Positions 43,205-51,005 of a stretch of 53,675 nucleotides of DNA are shown piece after piece; position 1 is the first letter of the stretch, and every line of letters starts with the position of its first letter. The stretch covers positions 1-53,675 of the forward strand of contig NZ_WURB01000028.1 of NCBI RefSeq assembly GCF_009830105.1, written 5' to 3'. A model generated the notes under the pieces. That model saw only the letters and a list, made by a program, of their open reading frames with translations. It had not been told where the DNA came from and searched no databases. The position numbers and the translations under genes were made by a program. Origin of the DNA: Microvirga makkahensis. GTDB lineage: Bacteria; Pseudomonadota; Alphaproteobacteria; Rhizobiales; Beijerinckiaceae.

Positions 43205-44179
43205 TCAGGGCTTCAACAGGATCGGCCCCGCCGAGGCGCCGCCTTCGAGCGCCGCATGGGCCGCAGCCGCCTCCGCAAGGGCGAAGGTCCTCCACGCCAA
43301 GGGCCTGATAATGCCACTCCTCACGGCAGAGAACACGTCCTCGGCCCGCCCGCGGTACTCGGCAAGGTCGGTCGCGTGGGCCGCCAAACCGGGACGGGTC
43401 AGGAAGAGCGAGCCCTTGGCGTTCAGCGTCCCGACCTCGATCGGGGGCGGGGCCCCGGTCGACGCCCCGATCGAGGCGAGCAGGCCGCGCGGCCGCAGGC
43501 TGTCGAGCGAGGCCCCGAAGGTCTCGCGCCCGATGCCGTCGTAGACGACGTCGGCCTTCCGGCCATTCGTGAGGGCCGCCACCTCTTTCGGCAGATCGCA
43601 GGATCCCCAGACCAGCACGGCATCGCAGCCGAGGGAGCGTGCCCGCTCGACGCTGGCTTCCTTCGACACCACGCCGATTACGAAGGCGCCGAGATGCTTC
43701 GCCCAAGGCGCCATGATCTGGCCGAGCCCACCCGCAACTCCGTAGAGGAGGACGACCGTGCCGGGCCCCACCGGATATGTGCTCTTCAGCAGGTACTGCG
43801 CGGTGATGCCCTTGAACAGGACGGTCGCGGCATCCTCGAAACTGATGCTGTCCGGCAGGCGCACCAGGCGTTCGGCCGGATAGAGACGCCCGCTTGCATA
43901 GGCTCCCAGCGGGCCGAGGATGTAGGCAACGCGATCCCCCACAGCGAAGTCGGTGACGGCAGAGCCGATGGTCGTGACACGGCCGGCTCCTTCGAGGCCA
44001 AGGCCGCCGGGGAGCGGGATCGGCACGGCACCCTTTCGTTGTGTCACGTCGAGGTAGTTGACGCCAATCGCCTCCTGCTCGATCCAGACCTCATCGGGAC
44101 CTGGTTCGGGTTGCTCGATGGTTTCGGGCGTGAGCACCTCAGGACCGCCCGTTTGTGTCATTCGGATTGCCGTTGCCAT
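43205..44179 (-). CDS. NADPH:quinone oxidoreductase (zinc-free MDR)
   Basis: A 324-residue zeta-crystallin/QorA-type reductase started at the ATG at 44179 with GGGAGG upstream. The substrate domain has GVNYLDVTQRKG and GLEGAGRVTTIG. The NADPH site is VVLLYGVAGGLGQIMAPWAKHLGA. Zinc ligands are absent, as expected for the group. It reduces quinones or activated alkenes by one or two electrons. The neighbouring convergent LysR gene may regulate it. Confidence 0.92.
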   Translation of the reverse strand: MATAIRMTQTGGPEVLTPETIEQPEPGPDEVWIEQEAIGVNYLDVTQRKGAVPIPLPGGLGLEGAGRVTTIGSAVTDFAVGDRVAYILGPLGAYASGRLYPAERLVRLPDSISFEDAATVLFKGITAQYLLKSTYPVGPGTVVLLYGVAGGLGQIMAPWAKHLGAFVIGVVSKEASVERARSLGCDAVLVWGSCDLPKEVAALTNGRKADVVYDGIGRETFGASLDSLRPRGLLASIGASTGAPPPIEVGTLNAKGSLFLTRPGLAAHATDLAEYRGRAEDVFSAVRSGIIRPLAWRTFALAEAAAAHAALEGGASAGPILLKP

Positions 44180-44390
44180 CGCTTTGCCTCCCTCGCGGTG
44201 AGCCGGCCCGTGGGCTCGCCGATACAGTCGGGAGGTTAGGCGTGCATCGGCCGGGAACAAGCCGTGATCGGTGCAAGACAATGCTGCACGGAGTGAAGCA
44301 ATGGCAGGTTGCATTCGGCCAAGTCCCCGGCAAGCTGTCTGGACCTTCACCAACGCTCCTGAATGTCGCCTCTCGGTCAGACACCGATGA

Positions 44391-44460
44391 TCCTCCGCCT
44401 CCAGGGAGGTCCGCTGCTCCTTGCGGGAGTCGGCACTCGGCTTACTTCCGAGAGGTGCCA
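44391..44460. repeat. Intergenic repeat, copy 1
   Basis: This stretch resembles 47000-47072: both run GATC...CAGG..., GTCCGCTG.TCCT, GAG.CG.CACTCG..., TACTTCCG and TGCCA in the same order and spacing. The two copies flank the sulfone-monooxygenase unit. Confidence 0.5.
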
Positions 44461-44547
44461 GGAAGAGACATTCCCGTCGTTGGATGCTGTTGTTTGATGC
44501 TTACGAAGCGGTGCTCGGTGGCGTTAGGACCAGCGATCGTATGAGGC

Positions 44548-45054
44548 TTACCACCACAAACCGGCGCCCTCCGGCGAGAAGGTCCCATAGGTTCCGTGGG
44601 CATAGATCAGCGGTCGCGTGGTCGAGCGGGAAGCGATGCCTGCCACTGCGCCGAAGAAAACACTGTGGGTGCCCATCCTCGTGATCTCGGTCACGCGGCA
44701 GTCGAAGCTGACGAGCGCCCCTTGGAGAACAGGAGCACCAGTCACCAAGGGTGCCCATTTGCCCACCGTGAACCGCTCCTCGCCCTTGAGCCCCGTTTCC
44801 CCGGAAAAACATCGGGCGATGCTGTCCTGGCCGCTCGCCAGCAGATTCACTGAAAAGCAGCCGCTCGCGCGAATGGGCTCGTGGGCGCTGGCTCCGGAGT
44901 TGATGCACACCAGAAGCGTGGGTGGATCGGCCGAGACTGAGCACACGGCCGTCGCCGCAAGACCGGCCCTCCTTCCCTCGTGCTCCGTCGCAATGATCGC
45001 AACGCCCCCGGCCAGGTGGCGCATGGCCTTCTTGAAGTCGTCTGTTGTTGTCAT
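44548..45054 (-). CDS. Flavin reductase family protein (HpaC/DIM6 type)
   Basis: A 168-residue NAD(P)H:flavin oxidoreductase of the split-barrel fold. Characteristic segments are AMRHLAGGVAIIATEHEGRRAGLAATAV, SADPPTLLVCINSGASAHEP and the C-terminal GTYGTFSPEG. It supplies reduced FMN or FAD to a monooxygenase. It is the last gene of the unit with the SsuE-like reductase and SfnG, 23 bp after the former. A unit with two different flavin reductases is slightly redundant. Confidence 0.9.
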   Translation of the reverse strand: MTTTDDFKKAMRHLAGGVAIIATEHEGRRAGLAATAVCSVSADPPTLLVCINSGASAHEPIRASGCFSVNLLASGQDSIARCFSGETGLKGEERFTVGKWAPLVTGAPVLQGALVSFDCRVTEITRMGTHSVFFGAVAGIASRSTTRPLIYAHGTYGTFSPEGAGLWW

Positions 45055-45077
45055 GGTTGCCTCGCCTCAACCATCTG

Positions 45078-45665
45078 TCACGGCTTCTGCTGATCAGGTC
45101 TGCGAACAATCACCGGATAAGCTGGCCCTGCCTGCCCCTCTGAGATGGCCCGTGTCAGGCGCACCACCTCCTCCGCCAGAAGCCGACAGGCCCTTCGCGT
45201 CTCTTCCGCGATCTCGCCCCCTGTGAAGTGCACATTCTGCGCGTAAACCGTTCCAGGAACCGTGTAGGCCCTGAAGAACGACAGCAGAGGGCGAAGCTGA
45301 TGTTCAAGAGCCAGGAAGTGGTGATCGCTCCCCCCCGTGGCGACAAGCCCAACTACCTTGCCGGTCAAGGCATCGTTCGGCAGAAGATCGAACAGGTTCT
45401 TGAATGCTCCTGTGTAGCTGCCGCGGTACATCGGGGAGCCGACCACATAGGCGTCAGCGGCCACGACCTTGTCGATGACCTGCCGCGTCTCACCCTCGTA
45501 AGCCTCGGGCGGGCGACCGTCACACAGGATCGCTCCTGACGAGGCAACCTCAAGAAGCTCTGTCTCGATATCCGCCTGCTGCGCCGTCGCATCCAGCACC
45601 TCCTGGATGAGACGGCTTGTGCGGGAGCCCCGGCTGGGACTCCCGCTGATGCCCAGCAGCCGCAT
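45078..45665 (-). CDS. NADPH-dependent FMN reductase, SsuE-like
   Basis: A 195-residue flavodoxin-fold reductase. The FMN-phosphate loop is GISGSPSRGSRTSRLI at the start, followed by VVGSPMYRGSYTGAFKNLFDLL and VGLVATGGSDHHFLALEHQL. Such enzymes supply FMNH2 to two-component alkanesulfonate and sulfone monooxygenases. Its ATG overlaps the stop of the sfnG gene (TGATG), indicating translational coupling with it. Confidence 0.9.
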   Translation of the reverse strand: MRLLGISGSPSRGSRTSRLIQEVLDATAQQADIETELLEVASSGAILCDGRPPEAYEGETRQVIDKVVAADAYVVGSPMYRGSYTGAFKNLFDLLPNDALTGKVVGLVATGGSDHHFLALEHQLRPLLSFFRAYTVPGTVYAQNVHFTGGEIAEETRRACRLLAEEVVRLTRAISEGQAGPAYPVIVRRPDQQKP

Positions 45666-46768
45666 CAGGCCACCTTTGCGGTCCTGTCCGCATGGTCGCG
45701 CCGGCTTGGCAGCGCCTTCACGCGCGGGATAACGCGCTCGCCAAAAATCGGCAGCTCATCGGTGAAATGCAGGAAGCCGCACAGGAGAAGATCGACACCG
45801 ACCGCCTCGTATTGCGCGATGCGCTCGATGATCTGATCCTCGGTGCCGATGAGGCGGGTCTTGAAGCCGTCGTTGTACTGGACGAGATCCTCGAAACTGG
45901 AGTTCGCCCACATTCCCTGCTTCTCGGGCGATGAGGCGCCGGCGTCCTTCACTGCCTGCCGGAAGCCTTCGACCGCCTCCTTGTCGGCATGCTCGACGAT
46001 CTCCCGCAGCGTGGCATGAGCCGCCTCCTCGCTATCCCGGAGAATGACAAAGCCGTTCAGGCCGAACCGGATCTCGTTCGGGTCGCGCCCCTCATCGACG
46101 GCGAGCTGGCGGATCTCCTGGATCTGCGCCGCCACATCCTCGATGGTGCCGCCGTTCATGAAATACCAATCCGACACACGGGCTGCCATGCGCCGGGCCG
46201 CTTTTGAGTTGCCGCCCTGGAAGATCTCCGGGTGAGGCTTCTGGACCGGTTTGGGCTTCAGCGGCGCTTGGTTGATGGTGTAGTAATTGCCCTTGAACGT
46301 GAACTCGTCTTGAGTCCACATGCCTTTGAGGACTCGGATGAACTCCTCGGAGCGGTGGTAGCGCTCGTCATGCTCGAGCCAAGGCTCACCGTAGCCTTCG
46401 AACTCACCTTTGAACCATCCGCTGACAATGTTTACAGCCGCACGGCCCTGGCTGATGTGATCAACCGTGGCCAATGCCTTGGCGATCACACCAGGATGCC
46501 AGAATCCGGGGTGAATGGCCGAGATCAGCTTGATGCGCGTGGTAACGGCAGCCAAAGCCGAGGTCAGGGTAAGCGCCTCGAGTTGGCTGTCGGCGCCATA
46601 GCTGGCGAAGAAGCGAGCCTGCGAGAGCGCGTAATCGAACCCCACCCGTTCAGCCGTTTGGACGAGGTTCTTGTTGTACTCGAAGGTCCAGTCGGTGCGC
46701 TGCGGCAGCTTGCTGACGACGAGGCCGCCGCTGACGTTTGGAACCCAATAGGCGAACTTCACTCCCAT
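45665..46768 (-). CDS. sfnG: FMNH2-dependent dimethyl sulfone monooxygenase
   Basis: A 367-residue luciferase-like (LLM) flavin monooxygenase. KFAYWVPNVSGGLVVSKLPQRTDW at its start and IHPGFWHPGVIAKALATVDH are typical of SfnG, which cleaves dimethyl sulfone to methanesulfinate. WFKGEFEGYGEPWLEHDERY and FQGGNSKAARRMAA also match. The start at 46768 has GGAGTGCAGGAA upstream; an ATG at 46798 lengthens it by 10 residues. The three-gene unit gives the organism sulfur from sulfones under sulfate limitation. No SfnR activator is nearby. Confidence 0.9.
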   Translation of the reverse strand: MGVKFAYWVPNVSGGLVVSKLPQRTDWTFEYNKNLVQTAERVGFDYALSQARFFASYGADSQLEALTLTSALAAVTTRIKLISAIHPGFWHPGVIAKALATVDHISQGRAAVNIVSGWFKGEFEGYGEPWLEHDERYHRSEEFIRVLKGMWTQDEFTFKGNYYTINQAPLKPKPVQKPHPEIFQGGNSKAARRMAARVSDWYFMNGGTIEDVAAQIQEIRQLAVDEGRDPNEIRFGLNGFVILRDSEEAAHATLREIVEHADKEAVEGFRQAVKDAGASSPEKQGMWANSSFEDLVQYNDGFKTRLIGTEDQIIERIAQYEAVGVDLLLCGFLHFTDELPIFGERVIPRVKALPSRRDHADRTAKVA

Positions 46769-46851
46769 TTCCTGCACTCCATTCAGGTGAGCTGTCATTG
46801 GGCAACAGCAAACTTGATCGGGGCGTTCGCGTCAACAGTATTTTCCGGTAA

Positions 46852-46870
46852 AAAGAACGAACCGTTCTTT
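46852..46870. promoter_or_regulatory. Palindromic operator candidate upstream of sfnG
   Basis: AAAGAAC (46852-46858) and GTTCTTT (46864-46870) are perfect inverted half-sites around GAACC. This resembles a TetR-family operator. On the minus strand a TTGACG -35-like element lies at 46835-46830, downstream of it. Confidence 0.5.
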
Positions 46871-46999
46871 ATTGAGCCGATTCCCGATGGCGTCCGAGGG
46901 GGAGTGACGGGCGGTAGCACCGTCAGTCTTTCGGCTGCCGCTCCTCCACGAACAAGAATGTCCCGTCACGCAAAGGGTCAGGAATGGTCACTTTCGGCC

Positions 47000-47072
47000 G
47001 ATCCCCTGCCCCTCAGGAACGTCCGCTGTTCCTACCCTGAGCCGACACTCGTCCTACTTCCGGTTCCTGCCA
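47000..47072. repeat. Intergenic repeat, copy 2
   Basis: This is the counterpart of 44391-44460; GTCCGCTG, CACTCG, TACTTCCG and TGCCA occur in the same order. Both copies are diverged. Confidence 0.5.
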
Positions 47073-47272
47073 CAAGGCGCCCTTCGCCTGCGATCGAATT
47101 CCCACCGCCGATTTTTGGCGAGGACCTACCAACGGGCCCGATCCTTCTTGGAATCACTGAGGCAGCTACGCTGCCGGCACTCTGATCTGCATCGGTCTGT
47201 TGACCGCACCTCGCTGCATCGCGGGCTGACCAGAAAGACCGCGCAGGTTGGAAACGCTCAAATGTCGGGCAG

Positions 47273-47289
47273 TTTAGATCTCCTCTAAC
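47273..47289. promoter_or_regulatory. Irr-box-like site upstream of the ferredoxin unit
   Basis: TTTAGAT-CTC-CTCTAAC matches 11 of 14 defined positions of the recalled Irr box TTTAGAA-N3-TTCTAAA. It lies about 110 bases before the first gene of the ferredoxin unit. It is weaker than the two sites at 49.7 kb. Confidence 0.35.
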
Positions 47290-47398
47290 TTACTGATAAC
47301 ACGACATTATTTCTTGACATCTGCGACGATGTCCGCTGTCCTGAGCCGGACCTGCCGTGGCCCGTCACGGCCCTGATCATCCCGCAGCGAGAGAGCCC

Positions 47399-47884
47399 AT
47401 GGACAGGCAGAAGCATGCACCCCTGCCGAAGCTGACCGAGGTCTGCACCGATCAGGCCGAGGTTCTTGCGCTCACGATCACGCGCTTCATTGCGGCCGGA
47501 TACATGACGCAGGACGCTGCCTGCTGGGATGCAGGACATCAGTGTGCGGAGGAAGCGCTCGGATACGTGGACGGTCCTCGGCTCGTGGCCGCGATGGCAG
47601 GGGTCATGCGGGCACTGCGGGTCGAGCGGCAACAGCCCTGGCATTCCATGCCAGCGAGCTGCTGTCGCACAACCCGGGACGAGATCGAGCTCATGGCCGC
47701 TCTCTCCCAGGCCAGGATCGCCAATACAACCGCCCTTGCGACCTCGATGCAGATCCTGACCGGGCAGGATGAAGCCCCCCGCCTGACCACTGCCCTGAGG
47801 GTCGCTGCCGAAACGCTCGCGAGCCTCGGGCCGCCGCTTACAGTTCCCCCCACCAGGTCAGCCGTGCCGACCATTCTGCACTGA
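47399..47884 (+). CDS. Unrecognised small cytoplasmic protein next to the Bfd gene
   Basis: A 161-residue protein started at the ATG at 47399 with GAGAG upstream. No family is recognised. It is predicted mainly helical and soluble, with cysteines in VCTDQ, ACWDAGHQC and a notable PASCCRTTRDE. It resembles conserved hypothetical proteins of Methylobacteriaceae beside ferritin-type genes, as recalled. The next gene (Bfd) begins 15 bases later, and the two are probably cotranscribed. A metal- or cofactor-related role is only inferred from the neighbours. Confidence 0.7.
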   Translation: MDRQKHAPLPKLTEVCTDQAEVLALTITRFIAAGYMTQDAACWDAGHQCAEEALGYVDGPRLVAAMAGVMRALRVERQQPWHSMPASCCRTTRDEIELMAALSQARIANTTALATSMQILTGQDEAPRLTTALRVAAETLASLGPPLTVPPTRSAVPTILH

Positions 47885-47898
47885 CTGATACCCACTCC

Positions 47899-48186
47899 AT
47901 GATTGTCTGCTCCTGCAATGTCTTTTCGGACGGCGAGATCCGGGCCTGCCTCAACCCTGGCCCAGACTGCCCGCGCACGCCGGCCCAGGTTTACCGCAGC
48001 CTCGGTTGCGACCCTCGGTGCGGGCGCTGCGCCACCACAATCCGCTCGATCATGGATCAGGCCCTGGCCCAGAAGCACGCCTGCTCCGCCGATTGTGAGA
48101 CGGACTGCCCGCTGACCCGGCAGGCCAATTCCAACGAGTCTCCGAGGTCTGGGAGGTGGCGGCGGCGCTCTCCTCTCAAGGGCTGA
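47899..48186 (+). CDS. bfd: Bacterioferritin-associated ferredoxin
   Basis: A 95-residue protein with the BFD-like [2Fe-2S] domain. MIVCSCNVFSDGEIR supplies the first two cysteines and LGCDPRCGRCATTIR the others. Bfd delivers an electron to bacterioferritin so that stored iron can be released. The C-terminus (CSADCETDCPLTRQ and a basic tail) is longer than usual and Cys-rich. The bacterioferritin gene immediately downstream is a pseudogene, so the partner must be encoded elsewhere. Confidence 0.9.
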   Translation: MIVCSCNVFSDGEIRACLNPGPDCPRTPAQVYRSLGCDPRCGRCATTIRSIMDQALAQKHACSADCETDCPLTRQANSNESPRSGRWRRRSPLKG

Positions 48187-48201
48187 GTCCATGGGAGGAT
48201 C

Positions 48202-48473
48202 GGCCAGAATGTTCAGGAAGTGATCAAGTCCTGCCTCGGGATCGAGTACGAGGCCCGCAACCCCTACGGCGAGGCAGCGGAACGCTGCTAAGGCATCGGC
48301 GCCCGCGTCTCAAAGGACCTGTTCGAGGAGCCGATGGCCGACGAGGAAGGGCGCATCGGCTTCCTGGAAACCCGGCGAGCTTAATCCAGCCAATCGGCAC
48401 CGAGCTCTACGCGCAGAAGCACATGGGCAAACCTGAGAAGCACGTGAGCAAGCCCGAGAAAGGCGAGGACTGA
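48202..48473 (+). pseudogene. bfr: Bacterioferritin C-terminal remnant
   Basis: The sequence reads GQNVQEVIKSCLGIEYEARN, then EAAERC before a TAA at 48289-48291. The same frame goes on with IGARVSKDLFEEPMADEEGRI and GFLETRRA before another TAA at 48382-48384. Homology then moves to another frame as LIQPIGTELYAQKHMGKPEK. This is the C-terminal half of bacterioferritin. The N-terminal half and part of the ferroxidase ligands are missing. Confidence 0.8.
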
Positions 48474-48474
48474 A

Positions 48475-48815
48475 ATGGCTGGACAGGCTGTTGTTTGGCG
48501 AGGGCGACCGGCATGTCACCGCCGAGGCGGCTGTTCGAGGAGGTGCAGCGTGCCCGCGTTTCGACCACCCTGGCGACGATCTATAACACTCTGCACCAAT
48601 TGACCCAGGCGGGGCTACTCCAACTGATCGCGGCGGAGGGCCGAAGGACGTACTTCGACGCCAATGTGTCGGAGCACCATCATTTCCTCATCGAGGGCGA
48701 GGTGGAGATCATGGATGTTCCCGGTGCGTCCCTGAGCGTGACCGGTCTAACCCGCCTGTGAGGTTGAGCGGGCGAACGTGTTCGTGCGGCTGCGCCGATG
48801 CCAAGCTGCACCGGC
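48475..48815 (+). pseudogene. irr: Irr-type Fur-family regulator remnant
   Basis: Irr features run through three frames: LLFGEGDRHVTAEA, then after a one-base slip near 48530 LFEEVQRARVSTTLATIYNT and GLLQLIAAEGRRTYFDANVSEHHHFLIEGE. The stop after TGLTRL at 48761 is bypassed in homology by another frame slip, with EVERANVFVRLRR as the normal C-terminus. The HHH motif linked to heme binding in Irr is present. Two slips make it inactive. Another irr copy is likely elsewhere. Confidence 0.75.
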
Positions 48816-48874
48816 CCCTGTCGCGGCGGCAGGGGGCCAGGCGACACGATCGGGAGAGTGAGGCTGCAACCTGA

Positions 48875-49654
48875 TCACCGCTTCGTCGCCACGATGGCAT
48901 AGCGGTGCTGGGTTGCCCGCTCCAAGCCCTTGAGCAGCGGCATGTGCCTCGCCTGCTCACGGTGAATGCGCTTGAGGTTGCGGTCCACGTTGATCCCGGC
49001 AAAGCCGGCCTGACGCAGCAGATCCATGACCTCGCTGGCTCGCGCCCCCTTTGAAAAGTAGACCTGACGCAGGATTCGTTCATGGGTTTCCCGCATCGCG
49101 TCCGGGGCATGGGACGTCGGAGATGTTCTTCCGGTAAGCCGCTCGAATGCCCGGATCATGCGCTTCACGAGCGTATCCGAGACGAAATCGCCATCGACAA
49201 TCAGCACCTTGCCGCCGGGCTTGAGCAGGGAATGCCATTCCTTGAAGGCGGCCTTGGGGTTGACCAGGGTCCAGACCAGATGGCGCGTCACAATCACGTC
49301 GTAACTCTCCGGCTTCTCCAGTGTGCGCTCGGCGTCACCCATGACGAAGCGGATCCGTGCCCCTCGCGCCTCCGCCTTGGCGCGGGCCCGGGCCAGCATG
49401 GGCTCCGACCAGTCGAGGCCCGTCACCTGGAAGCCCAACTCATCGAGCAGGTGCGAGATCACCCCCGTTCCACTCGCCAGGTCGAGCGCCCGACGGTTCT
49501 CGCCTGGTCCGAGATGCCGCAGGAACAGCTCCCGCCACGCCTGCCGCTCCGCCTCCGAGAAGATTTCATGTCCGACCTGCTGATCGAAGGTTGCGGCGCG
49601 CGCCGACCAATAGTCGCGGATTTCATCCCGAAGCGTATAATTCGCCATCGTCAT
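48875..49654 (-). CDS. Class I SAM-dependent methyltransferase
   Basis: A 259-residue methyltransferase with SAM-binding motif I LDLASGTGVISHLLDELG, motif II LDWSEPMLARAR, and acidic VMGDAERTLEKPESYDVIVTRH. The C-terminus resembles small-molecule methyltransferases. The substrate is unknown. It is divergent from a FecBCD-type importer with two Irr-box-like sites in the 210-bp gap, so it probably modifies a metallophore, siderophore or related compound. That role is inferred from context. Confidence 0.88.
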   Translation of the reverse strand: MTMANYTLRDEIRDYWSARAATFDQQVGHEIFSEAERQAWRELFLRHLGPGENRRALDLASGTGVISHLLDELGFQVTGLDWSEPMLARARAKAEARGARIRFVMGDAERTLEKPESYDVIVTRHLVWTLVNPKAAFKEWHSLLKPGGKVLIVDGDFVSDTLVKRMIRAFERLTGRTSPTSHAPDAMRETHERILRQVYFSKGARASEVMDLLRQAGFAGINVDRNLKRIHREQARHMPLLKGLERATQHRYAIVATKR

Positions 49655-49716
49655 AAGACTGACCTGTCCTTGCCGTGAATTACCGGCGATTTACCGCCGG
49701 AATCTGCAACCGTCAA

Positions 49717-49733
49717 ATTAGATACCTTCTAAA
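49717..49733. promoter_or_regulatory. Irr-box-like site, methyltransferase side
   Basis: ATTAGAT-ACC-TTCTAAA matches 12 of 14 defined positions of the recalled Irr box. It lies 63-79 bases before the methyltransferase start codon, in AT-rich DNA. Confidence 0.45.
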
Positions 49734-49777
49734 CTACAGATTATAATTATTCTAATATAGTGGAATAACATGGTTTC

Positions 49778-49794
49778 TTTAGAAGTTTTCGAAA
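49778..49794. promoter_or_regulatory. Irr-box-like site, importer side
   Basis: TTTAGAA-GTT-TTCGAAA matches 13 of 14 defined positions of the recalled Irr box. It lies 71-87 bases before the substrate-binding protein start codon. Confidence 0.5.
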
Positions 49795-49864
49795 ATATAC
49801 TTGTTGAGATACTTGCCGCATCATCATAGGAGGGAACTGTTCCCTCCTGTGATGCGAGGTCATC

Positions 49865-51001
49865 ATGCAATTGTCCAAACTCGCTCTCTGTGCGACCCTG
49901 GCGCTCGTCGCCCTTCTGCCTCTTTCCTCCAAAGCCGCGGACACGATCACCGTCACCGACGTGACCGGTCGTCAGGTCGAGGTCAAAGCTCCGGTGAACA
50001 AGGTGATCCTGGGCGAGGGGCGCCAAGTCTATTTTGTTGCGGCGCTCGACAGCGACGATCCGTTCAAGCGCGTCGTCGGCTGGCGGGACGATTTCGAGAA
50101 GGCGGATCTCGACGGCTACAAGGACTACCTCGCCAAGTACCCGCAGATCGCCAAGCTGCCGACGTTCGGCGGCTCGAAGGAGGGCACATTCGACATCGAG
50201 CAGGCCGTAGCCCTTGCCCCCGATGTCATGATCATGAACGTAGAGGCCAAGACCGCGACCGACGATGCGAAGCTCATCGAGAAGCTTGCCAAGGTCGGCA
50301 TCCCGGTCGTCTTCGTGGATTTCCGCGACAAGCCCTTCGAGAACACCGAGCCGAGCATGCGGCTGATTGGCAAGCTCTTCGGGAAGGAGGCCCGGGCCGA
50401 GGAATTCATCGCCTTCCGCAAGGAGCAGATCGAGCGCGTCACCGAGCGCCTCTCCAAGGCCAACCCTGCCAAACCGATGGTGATGATGGAGCGCGCGGCC
50501 GGCTACACCGACGATTGCTGCATGTCCTTCGGCAACGAGAACTTCGGAAAAATGGTCGAGATCGCCGGTGGCATCAATCTGGCCGGCAAAATCATCCCCG
50601 GCACCTTCGGCGTCGTGAACCCGGAGCAGATTATCGCTTCCAACCCGGACCATGTCATCGTCACCGGCTCGAACTGGGAGCTGTACGTCCCTGGCGGCGC
50701 GTGGGTTGGCGTCGGCTCCGGCGCCGACAAGGCGAAAGCTCGGAACAAGCTCGCCGAGCTGATGAAGCGGCCTGCCTACACTGGCGTGAAGGCGGTGCAG
50801 AACAAGCAGGTTCACGCCATCTGGCACCAGTTCTACAACAGCCCCTACCAATTCGTCGCCATTCAGCAGATGGCCAAGTGGCTGCACCCGGAGCTGTTCA
50901 AGGACCTCGATCCGGACCAGACCATGAAAACCCTCTACGAGCGCTTCCTGCCGGTGGCCTACAAGCCGGGCTACTGGGTCTCGCTGACCGACAAGGAATA
51001 G
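49865..51001 (+). CDS. FecB-type metallophore ABC transporter substrate-binding protein
   Basis: A 378-residue periplasmic binding protein with a signal peptide (LSKLALCATLALVALLPLSSKAA). The mature part starts with DTITVTDVTGRQVEVKAPVN, the typical opening of siderophore, heme and cobalamin binding proteins of cluster A-II. VEAKTATDDAKLIEKLAKVGIPVVFVDFR and NPEQIIASNPDHVIVTGSNW are family features. GAGG lies upstream of the start. The ligand may be an iron- or cobalt-metallophore. It begins an operon with the permease and ATPase. Confidence 0.9.
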   Translation: MQLSKLALCATLALVALLPLSSKAADTITVTDVTGRQVEVKAPVNKVILGEGRQVYFVAALDSDDPFKRVVGWRDDFEKADLDGYKDYLAKYPQIAKLPTFGGSKEGTFDIEQAVALAPDVMIMNVEAKTATDDAKLIEKLAKVGIPVVFVDFRDKPFENTEPSMRLIGKLFGKEARAEEFIAFRKEQIERVTERLSKANPAKPMVMMERAAGYTDDCCMSFGNENFGKMVEIAGGINLAGKIIPGTFGVVNPEQIIASNPDHVIVTGSNWELYVPGGAWVGVGSGADKAKARNKLAELMKRPAYTGVKAVQNKQVHAIWHQFYNSPYQFVAIQQMAKWLHPELFKDLDPDQTMKTLYERFLPVAYKPGYWVSLTDKE

Positions 51002-51005
51002 ATCC

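Larger units (their letters stand above)
46769..47398. other. Regulatory region between sfnG and the iron block
   Basis: This region holds promoters for sfnG (leftwards) and for the ferredoxin unit (rightwards). A 19-bp palindrome lies at 46852-46870 and an Irr-box-like site at 47273-47289. A copy of an intergenic repeat sits at 47000-47072. No gene is recognised. Confidence 0.5.

Noticed and set aside
46900..47100. Possible small protein gene upstream of bfd
   Set aside because: The open frame is a continuation of sequence antisense to sfnG and runs across the intergenic repeat without a start signal.
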